In this document: piece by piece, positions 16,157-25,495 of the stretch
Layout: each line of letters begins with the position of its first letter
How positions within the stretch are numbered: the stretch's first letter is position 1
Assembly: GCA_965662355.1 (NCBI GenBank)
Contig: CBFIHP010000012.1
Location: forward strand, 1 to 64,000
Source of the DNA: GCA-2683825 sp965662355
GTDB lineage: Bacteria > Planctomycetota > UBA1135 > GCA-002686595
Reading direction: 5' to 3'
Length of the DNA stretch: 64,000 bases
Position numbers and translations under genes: made by a program
Notes under the pieces: model-generated
The model's input: the letters and a program-made list of their open reading frames with translations, nothing else
What the model was told of the DNA's origin: nothing
Database searches by the model: none

Positions 16157-17335
16157 ATGACGATCAAACTCACCGAACGCGCCCAGAGGATCCAGCCCTC
16201 GATCACATTGGCCCTCGCTGCCCAGGCGAGCGCGATGAAGAAGGAGGGGCGGGACGTCATCAACATGGCCGTCGGCGAACCGGACTTCCCGGCCCCCGAA
16301 GCGGTACAAAGGGCGGCGGTCCGGAAAGTCGAGAGCGGCGACGTTCGCTACACCGCAGCTTCGGGCACGCTCGAGCTGAAGGAGGCCCTCGCGCGCCACC
16401 TGAGCGCTACCCGCAGCCGGACCTTCGGCGCCGATCAGGTCGTCATCTGTCACAGCTCGAAGCACGCCCTGACCCAGGCCATCCTGGCCACGGTCCAGGA
16501 TGGTGACGAGGTTCTCTGCCCCCTCCCCGCTTGGTCGAGCTACTTCGACATCGTGGGCCTGGCCGGTGGCAAACCGATCCTCGTCGAGCCCAAGGAGAGG
16601 GGCTCTGTCCACCCGAACCTCGAGGGGCTGAAGGCGGCCGTCACCGAACGCACGCGCGTCCTGATGATCAACTCGCCGAACAACCCCTCCGGCGTCGTGC
16701 TCGACACGAACGAGATCACGGCACTCGGTGAATTTGCAATCGAAAACGATCTCGTGCTCCTGTCCGACGAGATCTACCGCGCCCTCGTGTACGACGGCCC
16801 GGCCCCGAGCCCGGTCGAGATCGCACCCGAGATCGCTGAACGCACGCTGATCGTGGACGGAGCCAGCAAGGTCTTCGCGATGACCGGGTATCGAATCGGC
16901 TATCTGGCCGGGCCCGCCGGTCTGATCAAGGCCGTCTCGGCCATGCAGAGCCAGATGACGGGCTCGCCCAACGCCATCTCCCAGGAAGCCTTCCGGGTCG
17001 CCCTCGAGAAGGCTCCGCCGGAGACAGAGACGATGCGCACGGCCTTCGCGGAACGCCGCGAGATCATCTTGCACGGGCTGCAAGAGCTGGGCCTTACGAC
17101 ACCGCGGCCGGGCGGAGCCTTCTACGCCTTCCCCGACGTCTCGTCTTATCTGGACGAACGCGGCTCCGGCGGTTTCTGCGCGGACTTGCTGCAAGAGCAC
17201 GCACTGGCCCTGGTTCCCGGATCGGCCTTCGGGCTCGATCACCATGTGCGGCTCTCGTATGCACTGGGGATCGATACGATCCAGGAAGCGCTGCGTCGGC
17301 TAGGTGAGTTCCTGGCGGCCAAGAAGACGACGTAG
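16157..17335 (+). CDS. Class I/II pyridoxal-phosphate aminotransferase (AspC-like)
   Basis: The ATG at 16157 gives 392 aa, the usual length for aspartate aminotransferase family I-gamma. Motifs are AVGEPDFPAPEAV (38-50), SPNNPSGVV (173-181), SDEIYRALVYDG (203-214) and the PLP lysine K238 in DGASKVFAMTGYRIGY. The C-terminal arginine region reads HVRLSYA. It transfers amino groups between aspartate or a related amino acid and 2-oxoglutarate in the cytoplasm. Substrate specificity cannot be fixed from sequence. It is a single gene, divergent from the 674-aa membrane protein, with its stop immediately beside the stop of the HupE-like gene. Confidence 0.87.
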   Translation: MTIKLTERAQRIQPSITLALAAQASAMKKEGRDVINMAVGEPDFPAPEAVQRAAVRKVESGDVRYTAASGTLELKEALARHLSATRSRTFGADQVVICHSSKHALTQAILATVQDGDEVLCPLPAWSSYFDIVGLAGGKPILVEPKERGSVHPNLEGLKAAVTERTRVLMINSPNNPSGVVLDTNEITALGEFAIENDLVLLSDEIYRALVYDGPAPSPVEIAPEIAERTLIVDGASKVFAMTGYRIGYLAGPAGLIKAVSAMQSQMTGSPNAISQEAFRVALEKAPPETETMRTAFAERREIILHGLQELGLTTPRPGGAFYAFPDVSSYLDERGSGGFCADLLQEHALALVPGSAFGLDHHVRLSYALGIDTIQEALRRLGEFLAAKKTT

Positions 17336-18469
17336 CTATCCGAGCCAGCCGGCTCGGTGCAGAAAGAGCCCCAATCCGAGCGCCACGGAAGCCGCGGACA
17401 GGGTTCGCGCGAACCTCGAGGGATCCACCTCGCCTACGAAACGGCGCAGGAGCGCCTGGGCGAACAGGACCAGGGGCACCCAGGCCACGAAGAAGCCCAC
17501 TCCATACCCGGCAGCCGCCGCCTTGGCCAGGACCTCGCCCTCCAGGGCGTCCCCGAGCGCCAGCGCATTGGCCGCGCCAAAGAGCAGACCGAAGCCCAGC
17601 GCTTCCCAGACCACGCCACCGCGCCTGGGAGAGATGAGGTTCTCGACGCCGATGTAGGCGATAGAGAGTCCCACGGCGAGGGAAACAAGGCGTTCCGGAT
17701 AGTCGATCACGTCGAAGGCGCCGAGGACATACGTCACGAGCTGGGGCAAGAAAAAGGCAGCGAGCACCAGGCGTTCACGTCCATGGGCCAAGGACGCCAG
17801 GCACAGAACACACAAGAGCCCGAGACTCTCCAAGGCCAGCACGTGGGCCAACCCCGTGGAAAGAAACTCGCGAAGCACTTCGGGACGCCGGATGCGCGGC
17901 GCGACCACGGTGTGGCGTACATCCAAGCGCGAGAAAAAGAAGTCGATCGGCGCTTCGTCCTCGAAGGTAACGCTGGTGACATCAGAATGCAGCGGGTTCT
18001 CTTCTCGAAAGAACAAGGACTCGAGATCGAACCGCTCCAGCGCCCCGTGATTCGAGCGATAGCGCAGCTCGGCATGCATCCACTGGAGAAAACTCGGCCC
18101 GACGAGCGGCTCCGGTAGGAAGCGCAGCCCTTCGAGGTGTCCCTCGAGAACCTCGGCTTTGGAAGCTGAAGCGTCGTCCTTCGCTGGAACGGAAAGGACG
18201 AAGCGCAGCCGTTCGACCAGGTACGACTCGATTTCCTCGTGGGCCGCGTCGAGCTCTCCCTGGGACAGCTCGAGATTGGTATCGACATCGATCCCGTCGA
18301 GGACCTCGATCAGGCTCAGCGATTGAAAGCTGATGCCGACCGTGGCGTGATTCTCGACGATCTCGATGCGCGTGCGACTGAGCGAATCGGGGTGGAGAAT
18401 GGCGGATCCCGGGGACCCGGCGAATAGCAAACCCGCCGTCGCGCAGAGCCCGAAGGCGCTACTAACCAA
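17336..18469 (-). CDS. HupE/UreJ-type membrane protein (377 aa)
   Basis: The long frame overlaps the HD gene. The best start is TTG at 18469, preceded by AGAGG and followed by a signal peptide (VSSAFGLCATAGLLFAG); the TTG lies eight bases inside the HD gene's end. A soluble extracytoplasmic domain (about residues 20-215) precedes six or so membrane helices with the blocks GLAHVLALESLGLL and VGLSIAYIGVENLI, typical of the HupE/UreJ_2 family. Those proteins are linked to nickel or other metal uptake in some bacteria, but no nickel enzyme is nearby. The short overlap implies translational coupling to the HD protein. Confidence 0.72.
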   Translation of the reverse strand: MVSSAFGLCATAGLLFAGSPGSAILHPDSLSRTRIEIVENHATVGISFQSLSLIEVLDGIDVDTNLELSQGELDAAHEEIESYLVERLRFVLSVPAKDDASASKAEVLEGHLEGLRFLPEPLVGPSFLQWMHAELRYRSNHGALERFDLESLFFREENPLHSDVTSVTFEDEAPIDFFFSRLDVRHTVVAPRIRRPEVLREFLSTGLAHVLALESLGLLCVLCLASLAHGRERLVLAAFFLPQLVTYVLGAFDVIDYPERLVSLAVGLSIAYIGVENLISPRRGGVVWEALGFGLLFGAANALALGDALEGEVLAKAAAAGYGVGFFVAWVPLVLFAQALLRRFVGEVDPSRFARTLSAASVALGLGLFLHRAGWLG

Positions 18470-19862
18470 AGCGCGGAGCCTCTTCGATGCGGTACACGTT
18501 CGAAGCTTCCGGAAATTCGGCGATAGCGACCTCCTGAATGCGCTTGAGAAGTCCAGCGTCGTTCGTATCCGCAAAGCAGTAGAACTTCCACAGGTCACGA
18601 TAGGAGCGTTCGAGATCCGCCAAGCGCGGCACGTGCTCCGAGTAGTGCGACAGGGGCCGAAGCGTCTTTTCCCCCGGCCACAGGACATGGGTCTGCGCTT
18701 CCTTCAATTGCATCTTCGCCGAAGGACAATAGACGAGGAACTCGATCTCGCGCCCGGTAGCGAAGCGCACGAGGTCCGTCACACGCTCCTCGAGGGCCGC
18801 CCGCTCCTTTTGGGCCCCGGGCGAGAAGTTGCGTTCGACGAGCTCCTGCTGGGCGGCTTCGTTCGCGTAGCGCGGAAAGACACACACGCGCTTCGGCAAC
18901 CTTCGTTCCCGCAAACAACCCATGAGGTGGCGGATACGCTTGCTGACCACGGCGTCGCCACGTTCAGCGCGCCCCTCGAGCAGATCGACGACCGAGGCAT
19001 CGGTCTGATCGTAGAAATCCTCCTCGCCGACGAGATCCGCATTGCAGGCCAGCTCGACCGCGCGGGCCATCAGAGCGCCGGCAGAGACCTTGGCGTGGTG
19101 GTAGTAGACCCGCTCGGAGAAGTAGTAGCGCGCCTCGAGCAGGCGAACCACTTCGCTGAGAATGTCCTCGCGCAGGAGGTCGCGCTTGGTCAGGTCGATG
19201 TAGAGGTTTCCGCTCTTGCGATCGATGCGGAAGTAGTTGACGACGCGCGGGTCGACACTGAGATGCAAACCGGTGAAGTACGCGTCGCGCTGGAGGTAGT
19301 CGAGAATGTCGCACGAGATGGTGTCGGCGAGGATCTGGCTCCAGTAGGGCGGCACCTCGGCCCCGCCCTCCTCCTCGCCCTGGGTCGCCAGTAACGTGTT
19401 CAGCACGTCGCGGCGCACACCGAAGCGCTCCAGCAAGCGTCCCAGCTCGCTCGTCTTGCTAAGAACACGCTGGAAGCGATACGCCGAGTCGTGTCGACGG
19501 AAGAGCCCCGTCTGGTCCTCGATGTTGTGACCGAAGGGGATGTGGGTGACATCGTGGATCAGAGCGGCCAGCCGAATGATCCGCGCCTCCTCATCCCCCA
19601 CACCGAGGCACTCGCGAGGTGCCAGCTCTGCGTTGCGTTGAATCGCCTCGATCATGCGCGACGCCATGTGCACGACACCGATCGAGTGGTCGAAGCGCGT
19701 GTGCACGGCCCCCGGATAGACCAGGTTCGCCATGCCCAGTTGCTTGACACCGCGCAACCTCTGCATGGCGCGCGTGTCGAGGACCGACAACTCCTCGTGG
19801 GTGAGGTAGATGTCGTCGTGGACCGGGTCGCGCAGGACGCTGTAGCGTTTGGAAAGAGACAT
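18462..19862 (-). CDS. HD-domain phosphohydrolase, SAMHD1/dGTPase-like
   Basis: This 466-aa protein belongs to the COG1078-type HD family. It begins with DPVHDDIYLT, then HTRFDHSIGV (H54, H59), LIHDVTHIPFGH (H103-D104, H107, H112) and the downstream D in ISCDILDYL, forming the HD metal site. Family members hydrolyse deoxynucleoside triphosphates or are allosterically regulated relatives. It is cytoplasmic. Its last codons overlap the start of the HupE-like membrane protein, an unusual partner. Function as a dNTP triphosphohydrolase is inferred from the family. Confidence 0.85.
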   Translation of the reverse strand: MSLSKRYSVLRDPVHDDIYLTHEELSVLDTRAMQRLRGVKQLGMANLVYPGAVHTRFDHSIGVVHMASRMIEAIQRNAELAPRECLGVGDEEARIIRLAALIHDVTHIPFGHNIEDQTGLFRRHDSAYRFQRVLSKTSELGRLLERFGVRRDVLNTLLATQGEEEGGAEVPPYWSQILADTISCDILDYLQRDAYFTGLHLSVDPRVVNYFRIDRKSGNLYIDLTKRDLLREDILSEVVRLLEARYYFSERVYYHHAKVSAGALMARAVELACNADLVGEEDFYDQTDASVVDLLEGRAERGDAVVSKRIRHLMGCLRERRLPKRVCVFPRYANEAAQQELVERNFSPGAQKERAALEERVTDLVRFATGREIEFLVYCPSAKMQLKEAQTHVLWPGEKTLRPLSHYSEHVPRLADLERSYRDLWKFYCFADTNDAGLLKRIQEVAIAEFPEASNVYRIEEAPRFG

Positions 19863-19945
19863 GCTCGGTATCAGGGGGGCGGGAGTTTAGCCGCCACGGC
19901 AAAAGACGCGAGTCCCGGGCCACAGGAAAGGGCATCATTCCCCAC

Positions 19946-21799
19946 ATGCATTCTGCGCGATATGAGCTGCTCGTGCCGAAACCGCACGAAATCTCGCCTG
20001 TCGAGGGCACTTTCGAACTTCCGCGAATCGTCGGTCTCGCGGGCGGAAACCACGTGCCAGCGCGGGCCAGAGAGCGACTGGCCGCGGCCCTCGAACCGAA
20101 CGGCCACACCTTGGTCGAACCCGGAGGCGGAGCACCGACCCTGCGTGCGAGCCAGCGTGAGATCGAAGGCGGCCCCGAGGCCTATGAGCTCGAGGTCACG
20201 CCGACCCACATCCTGCTGGTGGCGCAAGCCCCCGCCGGTTTCTTCCATGGGCTCGGAACCCTGGCACAGCTCGTTTCCATGCAAGCGGGAGCGCTCCGGC
20301 TCAACTGCGTGCGCATCGTCGACGCACCGGGCTTCCATGTCCGCGGAGCCATGCTCGACATCAGTCGCAATCGCGTGCCGACGATGGCGACGCTGTTCCA
20401 CATCGTCGAGTTGCTTTCAAGCTGGAAGTACAACCAGCTACAGCTGTACACCGAACACACCTTCGCCTATGCGGGGCACGAAGATGTTTGGCGGGATCAA
20501 GATCCAATCACGCCCGACGAGATCCGCGAGCTGGATCGCTACTGCACCGAGCACTTCATCGAGCTGGTGCCCAATCAGCAGAGCTTCGGGCACATGCACC
20601 ACTGGCTGCGCCATGCTCGCTACAAGGACCTGGCTGAGGTGCCGGAGGGCGTCGATCACCCCTTCGGGTTCACGCCCGAACCGTTCAGTCTGAACCCGAA
20701 CGACCCGCGCGCATTCGCCTTGCTGGAGGATCTATACGACCAACTGCTCCCCTGCTTCTCGTCGAACGAATTCAACGTCGGCCTCGACGAGACCTTTGAC
20801 CTGGGCCTCGGGCGCTCGGCCGAGGCGGTGAAGCGCGACGGGGTCGACGGGGTCTATCTGAGCTTCTTGAAGCAGGTTGCGAAACGGGTTCGGGCACGCG
20901 GCAAACGCATGCATTTCTGGGCGGACATCGTGCTGAACCACCCCGAACGTGTGGCCGAGCTGCCCGAGGGTGTCGTCCCCAACCTCTGGGGCTATGAAGC
21001 ACACCACCCCTTCGACAAGGAGTGTCCCCACGTCGCCTCGTTCGGCCTCGATTTCATCGTCTGCCCCGGAACCAGCAGCTGGCAAACGATCGGCGGGCGC
21101 CTCGACAACATGCGCGGCAACATTGCGAGCGCGGTGCGGCACGCGAAGGCGAACGGCGCGCTGGGCCTCCTGATCACCGACTGGGGTGATCGCGGGCACT
21201 TGCAACCGCTACCCGTCAGCTATGCCGGCTGGTTGACCCACGCTGCCGCCGCCTGGAATCCGGCGGCGAAAGCCCTCGAAGGCCAAGAACTCGCCGAGCT
21301 TCTCTCGCAGCATGTCTTCGCGGATCCGACAGGCTGGATGGGTCGAGCTTGGATCGATCTCGCACGCGTTGGCGAAGCGGTGGGCCTCACGCTTCACAAC
21401 GCCTCTCCTCTGTCGATCCTCCTGACGAAAGCGCCGGAGCCCTTCCCGTGCACAGAGCTCAACGAGCTCACGGTCGCTGGACTCGAACGCGCGGAATCCA
21501 TGCTGGGTCAGGCGGTGGCGGCGCGAGGCGAACAGGCCTCCCAGGCGGGGGACGTCGATCTCCTCCTCGCGGAACACGCTTGGTGCGAACGGACCATGCG
21601 CTTCGCGATCGAAATCGGCCGCGAACGGCTGCGCAAGCCGGGACAGCTAGTGGAAATGAAACCGGAGCTACGCGCGCGGTGGAAGGTCGAGGTCGACGAA
21701 ATCTCGAGAGATCTGCAATCCTTGTGGGTGAAACGTTCTCGCCGCGGCGCTCTGGAGGGCTCGCTCGAGTGGTTCTCCCGCATCACGCGTGCGTTGTGA
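19946..21799 (+). CDS. Glycoside hydrolase family 20-like protein (beta-N-acetylhexosaminidase-like)
   Basis: This 617-aa protein has an N-terminal GH20b-like domain (about 1-125) ending in LVAQAPAGFFHGLGTLAQLV. A TIM-barrel domain follows, starting at DAPGFHVRGAMLDISRNRVP and containing YNQLQLYTEHTF. The catalytic Asp-Glu pair is likely D281-E282 in FNVGLDETFDLG; canonical enzymes read H-x-G-G-D-E, so the loop is divergent. There is no signal peptide, so it appears cytoplasmic and would act on imported amino-sugar oligosaccharides or glycoconjugates. The 3' end overlaps the Rrf2 gene by 17 bp tail to tail. Fold assignment is good; substrate is inference. Confidence 0.78.
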   Translation: MHSARYELLVPKPHEISPVEGTFELPRIVGLAGGNHVPARARERLAAALEPNGHTLVEPGGGAPTLRASQREIEGGPEAYELEVTPTHILLVAQAPAGFFHGLGTLAQLVSMQAGALRLNCVRIVDAPGFHVRGAMLDISRNRVPTMATLFHIVELLSSWKYNQLQLYTEHTFAYAGHEDVWRDQDPITPDEIRELDRYCTEHFIELVPNQQSFGHMHHWLRHARYKDLAEVPEGVDHPFGFTPEPFSLNPNDPRAFALLEDLYDQLLPCFSSNEFNVGLDETFDLGLGRSAEAVKRDGVDGVYLSFLKQVAKRVRARGKRMHFWADIVLNHPERVAELPEGVVPNLWGYEAHHPFDKECPHVASFGLDFIVCPGTSSWQTIGGRLDNMRGNIASAVRHAKANGALGLLITDWGDRGHLQPLPVSYAGWLTHAAAAWNPAAKALEGQELAELLSQHVFADPTGWMGRAWIDLARVGEAVGLTLHNASPLSILLTKAPEPFPCTELNELTVAGLERAESMLGQAVAARGEQASQAGDVDLLLAEHAWCERTMRFAIEIGRERLRKPGQLVEMKPELRARWKVEVDEISRDLQSLWVKRSRRGALEGSLEWFSRITRAL

Positions 21800-22241
21800 A
21801 CCCCGGTCTGGGATAGCCGCTCTCGGGGCGTTCCTCGCAAAAACGAACGAGGTCGGTCAGGGTCGTGTTCACGAGCTGCTGCAGAAACTCCGACGCGGTC
21901 ACCTTCCAGAAGTTGTGCATCGGACAGGCGCGTTCATCGGTGCATTCACTTTGACCGAGAAAGCACTGCCCCGCCCGGCCGAGGTCTTCCTGGGAATCGA
22001 CGATCTGGTACAGCGAGATCTGTGACGCCGGCACCGCGAGCCGAAAGCCTCCGTTACGGCCTCGCTGGCTGACGAGCAGCCCACGGCCGACCATCTGCTG
22101 CAGGACCTTGCCCAGGAAGGGTGCGGGCACACCTAGTTTCTCGGCCATGTGCCGGGCCAAGAAGAATTCCCCATCCGAGGGCCCTGACATATGAGTCATG
22201 GCTCGAATGGCGTACTCACTGGCTCGGCTGATGGGTTGCAA
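21783..22241 (-). CDS. Rrf2-family Fe-S transcription regulator
   Basis: A TTG start at 22241 gives 152 aa beginning QPISRASEYAIRAMTHM, the typical Rrf2 N-terminus; the longer frame upstream looks non-coding. A winged helix (about 15-75) contains LGVPAPFLGKVLQQM and GRNGGFRLA. Three cysteines (CFLGQSECTDERACPM, spacing C-x6-C-x5-C) fit the Fe-S ligands of IscR/NsrR-type members. It therefore probably senses redox, NO or Fe-S status. It is divergent from the ECF operon with about 200 bp between the starts, so it may control that operon or itself. Confidence 0.85.
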   Translation of the reverse strand: MQPISRASEYAIRAMTHMSGPSDGEFFLARHMAEKLGVPAPFLGKVLQQMVGRGLLVSQRGRNGGFRLAVPASQISLYQIVDSQEDLGRAGQCFLGQSECTDERACPMHNFWKVTASEFLQQLVNTTLTDLVRFCEERPESGYPRPGFTTHA

Positions 22242-22426
22242 GACGGGCTCTCGGTTCCAGGCGGACCCCGGCGTCAACTCCCCACACCTGAAGCCAGGCC
22301 GGGGGAGGAGAACCCAGGGGAGTCGAAGGTTGCCAATCCTAATGCCGGGTTCCGCTCCGACCCAACCGATCCTGGTACGGTGGCGGGAGAAAACTAATGC
22401 AGAGTTTCCTCGAAGGAGCCTCGGGG

Positions 22427-22448
22427 GCCGGAGCACTATGCTCCCGGC
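22427..22448 (+). promoter_or_regulatory. Hairpin directly abutting the ECF sigma start codon
   Basis: GCCGGAGC (22427-22434) pairs with GCTCCCGGC (22440-22448) with one bulged C, around the loop ACTAT. The 3' arm ends at the base before the ATG at 22449, and the only GGAG-like ribosome site lies inside the stem. A competing out-of-frame ATG lies at 22438-22440 in the loop/stem. It could limit translation of the sigma factor. The evidence is structural only. Confidence 0.4.
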
Positions 22449-23063
22449 ATGCGCCCCGTCCCTCCCCAAACTGACTACTCGGCTGACCTGGCGGTCCGCA
22501 ATCGCATCCTGGACGGGGATTCCGTGGCCGCGGAGGCTTTTTTCCAGCGCCACCTCAACGCCCTGTACGAATTCGTCCACTACCGGGTCGGGGGGGATCG
22601 CTCCCTGGCCGAGGACGTCGTGCAGGACACGTTCCTCGTCGCTCTGGAGCGATTGAGGGCCTTCGACGGGCACTCGTCGCTGCACACCTGGCTCTGCGGG
22701 ATCGCCCGGAACAAGATCCGGGCTCACCGACGGAAACGCCGGCCGGCTCTGGTCGAGGACCTTCTGGCAGCGTCGGATTCGGAAATCGACGCCATCCTCT
22801 CCACGGTCGAGAGCGAGCCTCTCCCGGATTGGGTTCTCGAGAAGCAGGAGACCCAAGAGCTCGTCGGGGCGACCCTTTCCTCGCTACCGCCGGACTACCG
22901 CGAGGTCCTCGTCGGCAAGTACATCGAGGGCAAGACCGTGGCCGAGATCGCCCGCAATCGCGGAGCCCAGGAGAAGGCCGCGGAGTCGACCTTGCACCGA
23001 GCTCGCCTCGCCTTCGGGAGGGTCTTCTCGCTGCTCGCGAAGAAGCGCGGAGGATTCTCGTGA
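22449..23063 (+). CDS. ECF RNA polymerase sigma factor
   Basis: This 204-aa protein shows region 2 (ALYEFVHYRVGGDRSLAEDVVQDTFLVAL, then HTWLCGIARNKIRAHRRKR) and region 4 (LPPDYREVLVGKYIEGKTVAEIARNRG). The linker between them (about 90-130) is acidic. It would direct RNA polymerase to a small regulon. The stop codon overlaps the GTG of the next gene (GTGA), coupling it to the FecR-like transmembrane protein, which is the likely anti-sigma factor. A hairpin covers its ribosome-binding region. Confidence 0.9.
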   Translation: MRPVPPQTDYSADLAVRNRILDGDSVAAEAFFQRHLNALYEFVHYRVGGDRSLAEDVVQDTFLVALERLRAFDGHSSLHTWLCGIARNKIRAHRRKRRPALVEDLLAASDSEIDAILSTVESEPLPDWVLEKQETQELVGATLSSLPPDYREVLVGKYIEGKTVAEIARNRGAQEKAAESTLHRARLAFGRVFSLLAKKRGGFS

Positions 23064-25495
23064 GTCCCGATATTCGCATCCTCGAGCAGAACCTCGAACG
23101 CTTGCTTCTGCGAGCCTACGTACCGGTTCTGCCCAAGCCCGCCTTTCGCGACGAACTCGGCACGACCTTCGCCATGGAGGTGCTCAGGCTGGGACGAACG
23201 CGTCTGGACCCCAGCACAACTCGCTCGGGCCCGAACCGATCGCGACTGCCGCTGGCCATCGCCGCGGGGTTGCTCGGGCTCTTGTTCACTGGCTGGAGTC
23301 TCGCGAGCTTCTTCGGCGATTCCGAAAAGCTGGCTCCACCGCGCAGCTTCCTCGCACAAGGTGATGTCGCCATCTATACCGATCACGGCCCGTGGCGCCG
23401 TGCCGAGGAAAAGGAATCCAGGGACGGCATCGAATTCCTCACGGCACATCTGCGATTGCTGACGCCGGAGCAGGATCGCGACACGAAAGGCACACGCATC
23501 CTGGCGGATGAATGGACCATCGAGGTCTTCGCGAATAGCGAGCTCTCCCTACAACAAACGCGCGAGGGGTTACGCGTTCGCCTCGTGAACGGTTCGGCGC
23601 AGGTGGTCTCCACGGACGGGTCCGCCCTCGAGCTGGAACCCGCAAGTACACGGTTTCTCCCACGAGCCTCGCTCGCGGGCGCAGAGACAGATGCGCTATC
23701 CGAGCAGCCCGCGGTCGCGGTCCGCGAACCGAGTGCTCGGACATCGACCGAAGACATGGATAAAGACCCGCAAGCCGATGGCTTGCAGGGGCGGGTCATC
23801 GATGCAGAAACGAAGGCACCGATCACGAAGTTCCGTGTGGCCCTCCTGGAACCCACGAACCACCAGCAGTTCTACGCGCCCTCCGTGCAGGACTTCGACT
23901 CCGCCAACGGCGTGTTCCACATCACGGAGATCCCCGCCGAGGAGCGTTTCGTGTTCGTCCATGCCGAGGGCTACGCCATGTGGGCCCTGGGAGCGAACGA
24001 TCTCCGCACACTGTCCGCGCTCGACGTGCGGCTCGAGAGAGGCACCACCATTCGCGGGCGCGTGATCGATGGGCAGACGCAGCTGCCGATCGCGAATGCG
24101 CTGGTCTTCTCGGAAAAGGACGCTCCGACCGAGAACCTCCCCTTCCAGGGAGTGGACAAAGAGCTCTGGCTGCCGGTGAAGACCCGCACGCTCTCGGACG
24201 GCACGTTCAAGCTCGAACACTCCTCGATGGGCACGCACAGGATCCGGGCCAACAAGCCGGGCTACGCGGTCGGCTGGGGAGATGACGTCATCCTTCGCGA
24301 GCGCGGAAGCGTCGACCTCGGGAACCTGCAGCTCGAGCGGGGAGGGTCGATCTCCGGGCACGTGACGCAGGAGGACGGCTCGGCATGGATAGGCGCCAGG
24401 GTCATCTGCATGACCATGAAAGCAGATCAGCGAACCATGCACTTCGGCATGGCCACCACCGACGAGCAGGGCAAGTACGAGATTCGAAACCTCCCGCCGA
24501 TCGTCCTCCTGGCGGTCCTACCCCGCGGCAACGACACGCCCTGGGTGCGCCCGCTCAACGTCTCGAGTGGGCAGGAAACGACCATCGACTTCCTCCTGGG
24601 CCGCGAAGGAACGCGCGTTACCGGGATGCTCTTCGACGCGGCCGGCCGCCCCGTCCCAGAGCAAAGCCTCGGTGTCTTCGACGCCGCCGACCTCGAAGAG
24701 GGATTCAACGACCACTGGGTTGCCACCGCGACGAACAACCAGGGACAGTTCACTCTCGAGAGGGTCGTGCCGGGCGAGTATGTGGTCTATCTCGTGGACG
24801 ACTCGGGGATGGGCTTGCGCCTGGTGGATCGTTTCACCGTCGCTGGCGAACCGGAGAGCCTGTACCACGAAATCCGCCTGGAGAAAGGCATCATCCAGGG
24901 AGTCGTTCGAGGTGCAGCCCTCGGTACCCCCGTGGCGGGAGCCATGGTCCAGATGCTGTACCACGGAGACGAGCGGACCGAGTTCGCTGGATACCAGACA
25001 ACGCGAGCGGATGGCAGCTATCGCTTCGATGGACTTCGTGCGGGTGTCTACACCGCCACAGCGGTCCCCTCGACAGAGCCCTCCACACTCCTCGGTCACG
25101 AGCGTGTGGAAGGCATCATCGTCGACGAATTCCAACCCAAGTACGTGCAGGATTTCGAACTGGGAGAGGGATGCGAAGTGCTTCTGCGGGTGATCGATAC
25201 CGATGGAAACCCACTGCCCTATGCCGACGCCCACCTGATCGACAGCGACGGAAACGAGGTTTCCTTCTCGCCCATACCGGTGACCGATGAGAGCGGATTC
25301 TACCGCGTGCGCGGAGCTCGTCCCGGGTCCTATCGGGCCTCGGCGCGCCTTATCGGTCACCGCACAGAGAAAGCCCCTTCGATCGAGTGCGAGCACGGCA
25401 AGCCTGTGAGGGTCGACGTCGTACTCGCACCTCTATCCCCCGATCCATCTCGGCAAGACCGACAACAAGCCCCCGAAGACTCCCAAGATCGATGA
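23060..25495 (+). CDS. FecR-like transmembrane protein with repeated CarboxypepD-regulatory domains
   Basis: I start at the GTG at 23060, which overlaps the sigma-factor stop; 811 aa result. The first 50 residues are cytoplasmic and helical (ILEQNLERLLLRAYV), as in anti-sigma tails. A membrane helix follows (about 55-78), then a FecR-like segment (GDVAIYTDHGPWRR... ELSLQQTREGLRVRLVNGSAQV). After an acidic linker come about six carboxypeptidase-regulatory/Cna-B-like beta-sandwiches, each starting with a pattern like GRVIDxxTxxPI. It probably links an envelope signal to the ECF factor. Its stop overlaps the next ATG (ATGA). The anti-sigma role is inferred from position and topology. Confidence 0.8.
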   Translation: MSPDIRILEQNLERLLLRAYVPVLPKPAFRDELGTTFAMEVLRLGRTRLDPSTTRSGPNRSRLPLAIAAGLLGLLFTGWSLASFFGDSEKLAPPRSFLAQGDVAIYTDHGPWRRAEEKESRDGIEFLTAHLRLLTPEQDRDTKGTRILADEWTIEVFANSELSLQQTREGLRVRLVNGSAQVVSTDGSALELEPASTRFLPRASLAGAETDALSEQPAVAVREPSARTSTEDMDKDPQADGLQGRVIDAETKAPITKFRVALLEPTNHQQFYAPSVQDFDSANGVFHITEIPAEERFVFVHAEGYAMWALGANDLRTLSALDVRLERGTTIRGRVIDGQTQLPIANALVFSEKDAPTENLPFQGVDKELWLPVKTRTLSDGTFKLEHSSMGTHRIRANKPGYAVGWGDDVILRERGSVDLGNLQLERGGSISGHVTQEDGSAWIGARVICMTMKADQRTMHFGMATTDEQGKYEIRNLPPIVLLAVLPRGNDTPWVRPLNVSSGQETTIDFLLGREGTRVTGMLFDAAGRPVPEQSLGVFDAADLEEGFNDHWVATATNNQGQFTLERVVPGEYVVYLVDDSGMGLRLVDRFTVAGEPESLYHEIRLEKGIIQGVVRGAALGTPVAGAMVQMLYHGDERTEFAGYQTTRADGSYRFDGLRAGVYTATAVPSTEPSTLLGHERVEGIIVDEFQPKYVQDFELGEGCEVLLRVIDTDGNPLPYADAHLIDSDGNEVSFSPIPVTDESGFYRVRGARPGSYRASARLIGHRTEKAPSIECEHGKPVRVDVVLAPLSPDPSRQDRQQAPEDSQDR

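Noticed and set aside
15989..17245. 419-codon N-terminal extension of the 674-aa membrane protein frame
   Set aside because: It lies over the aminotransferase gene and lacks family features. The membrane anchor begins right after the GTG at 15988.
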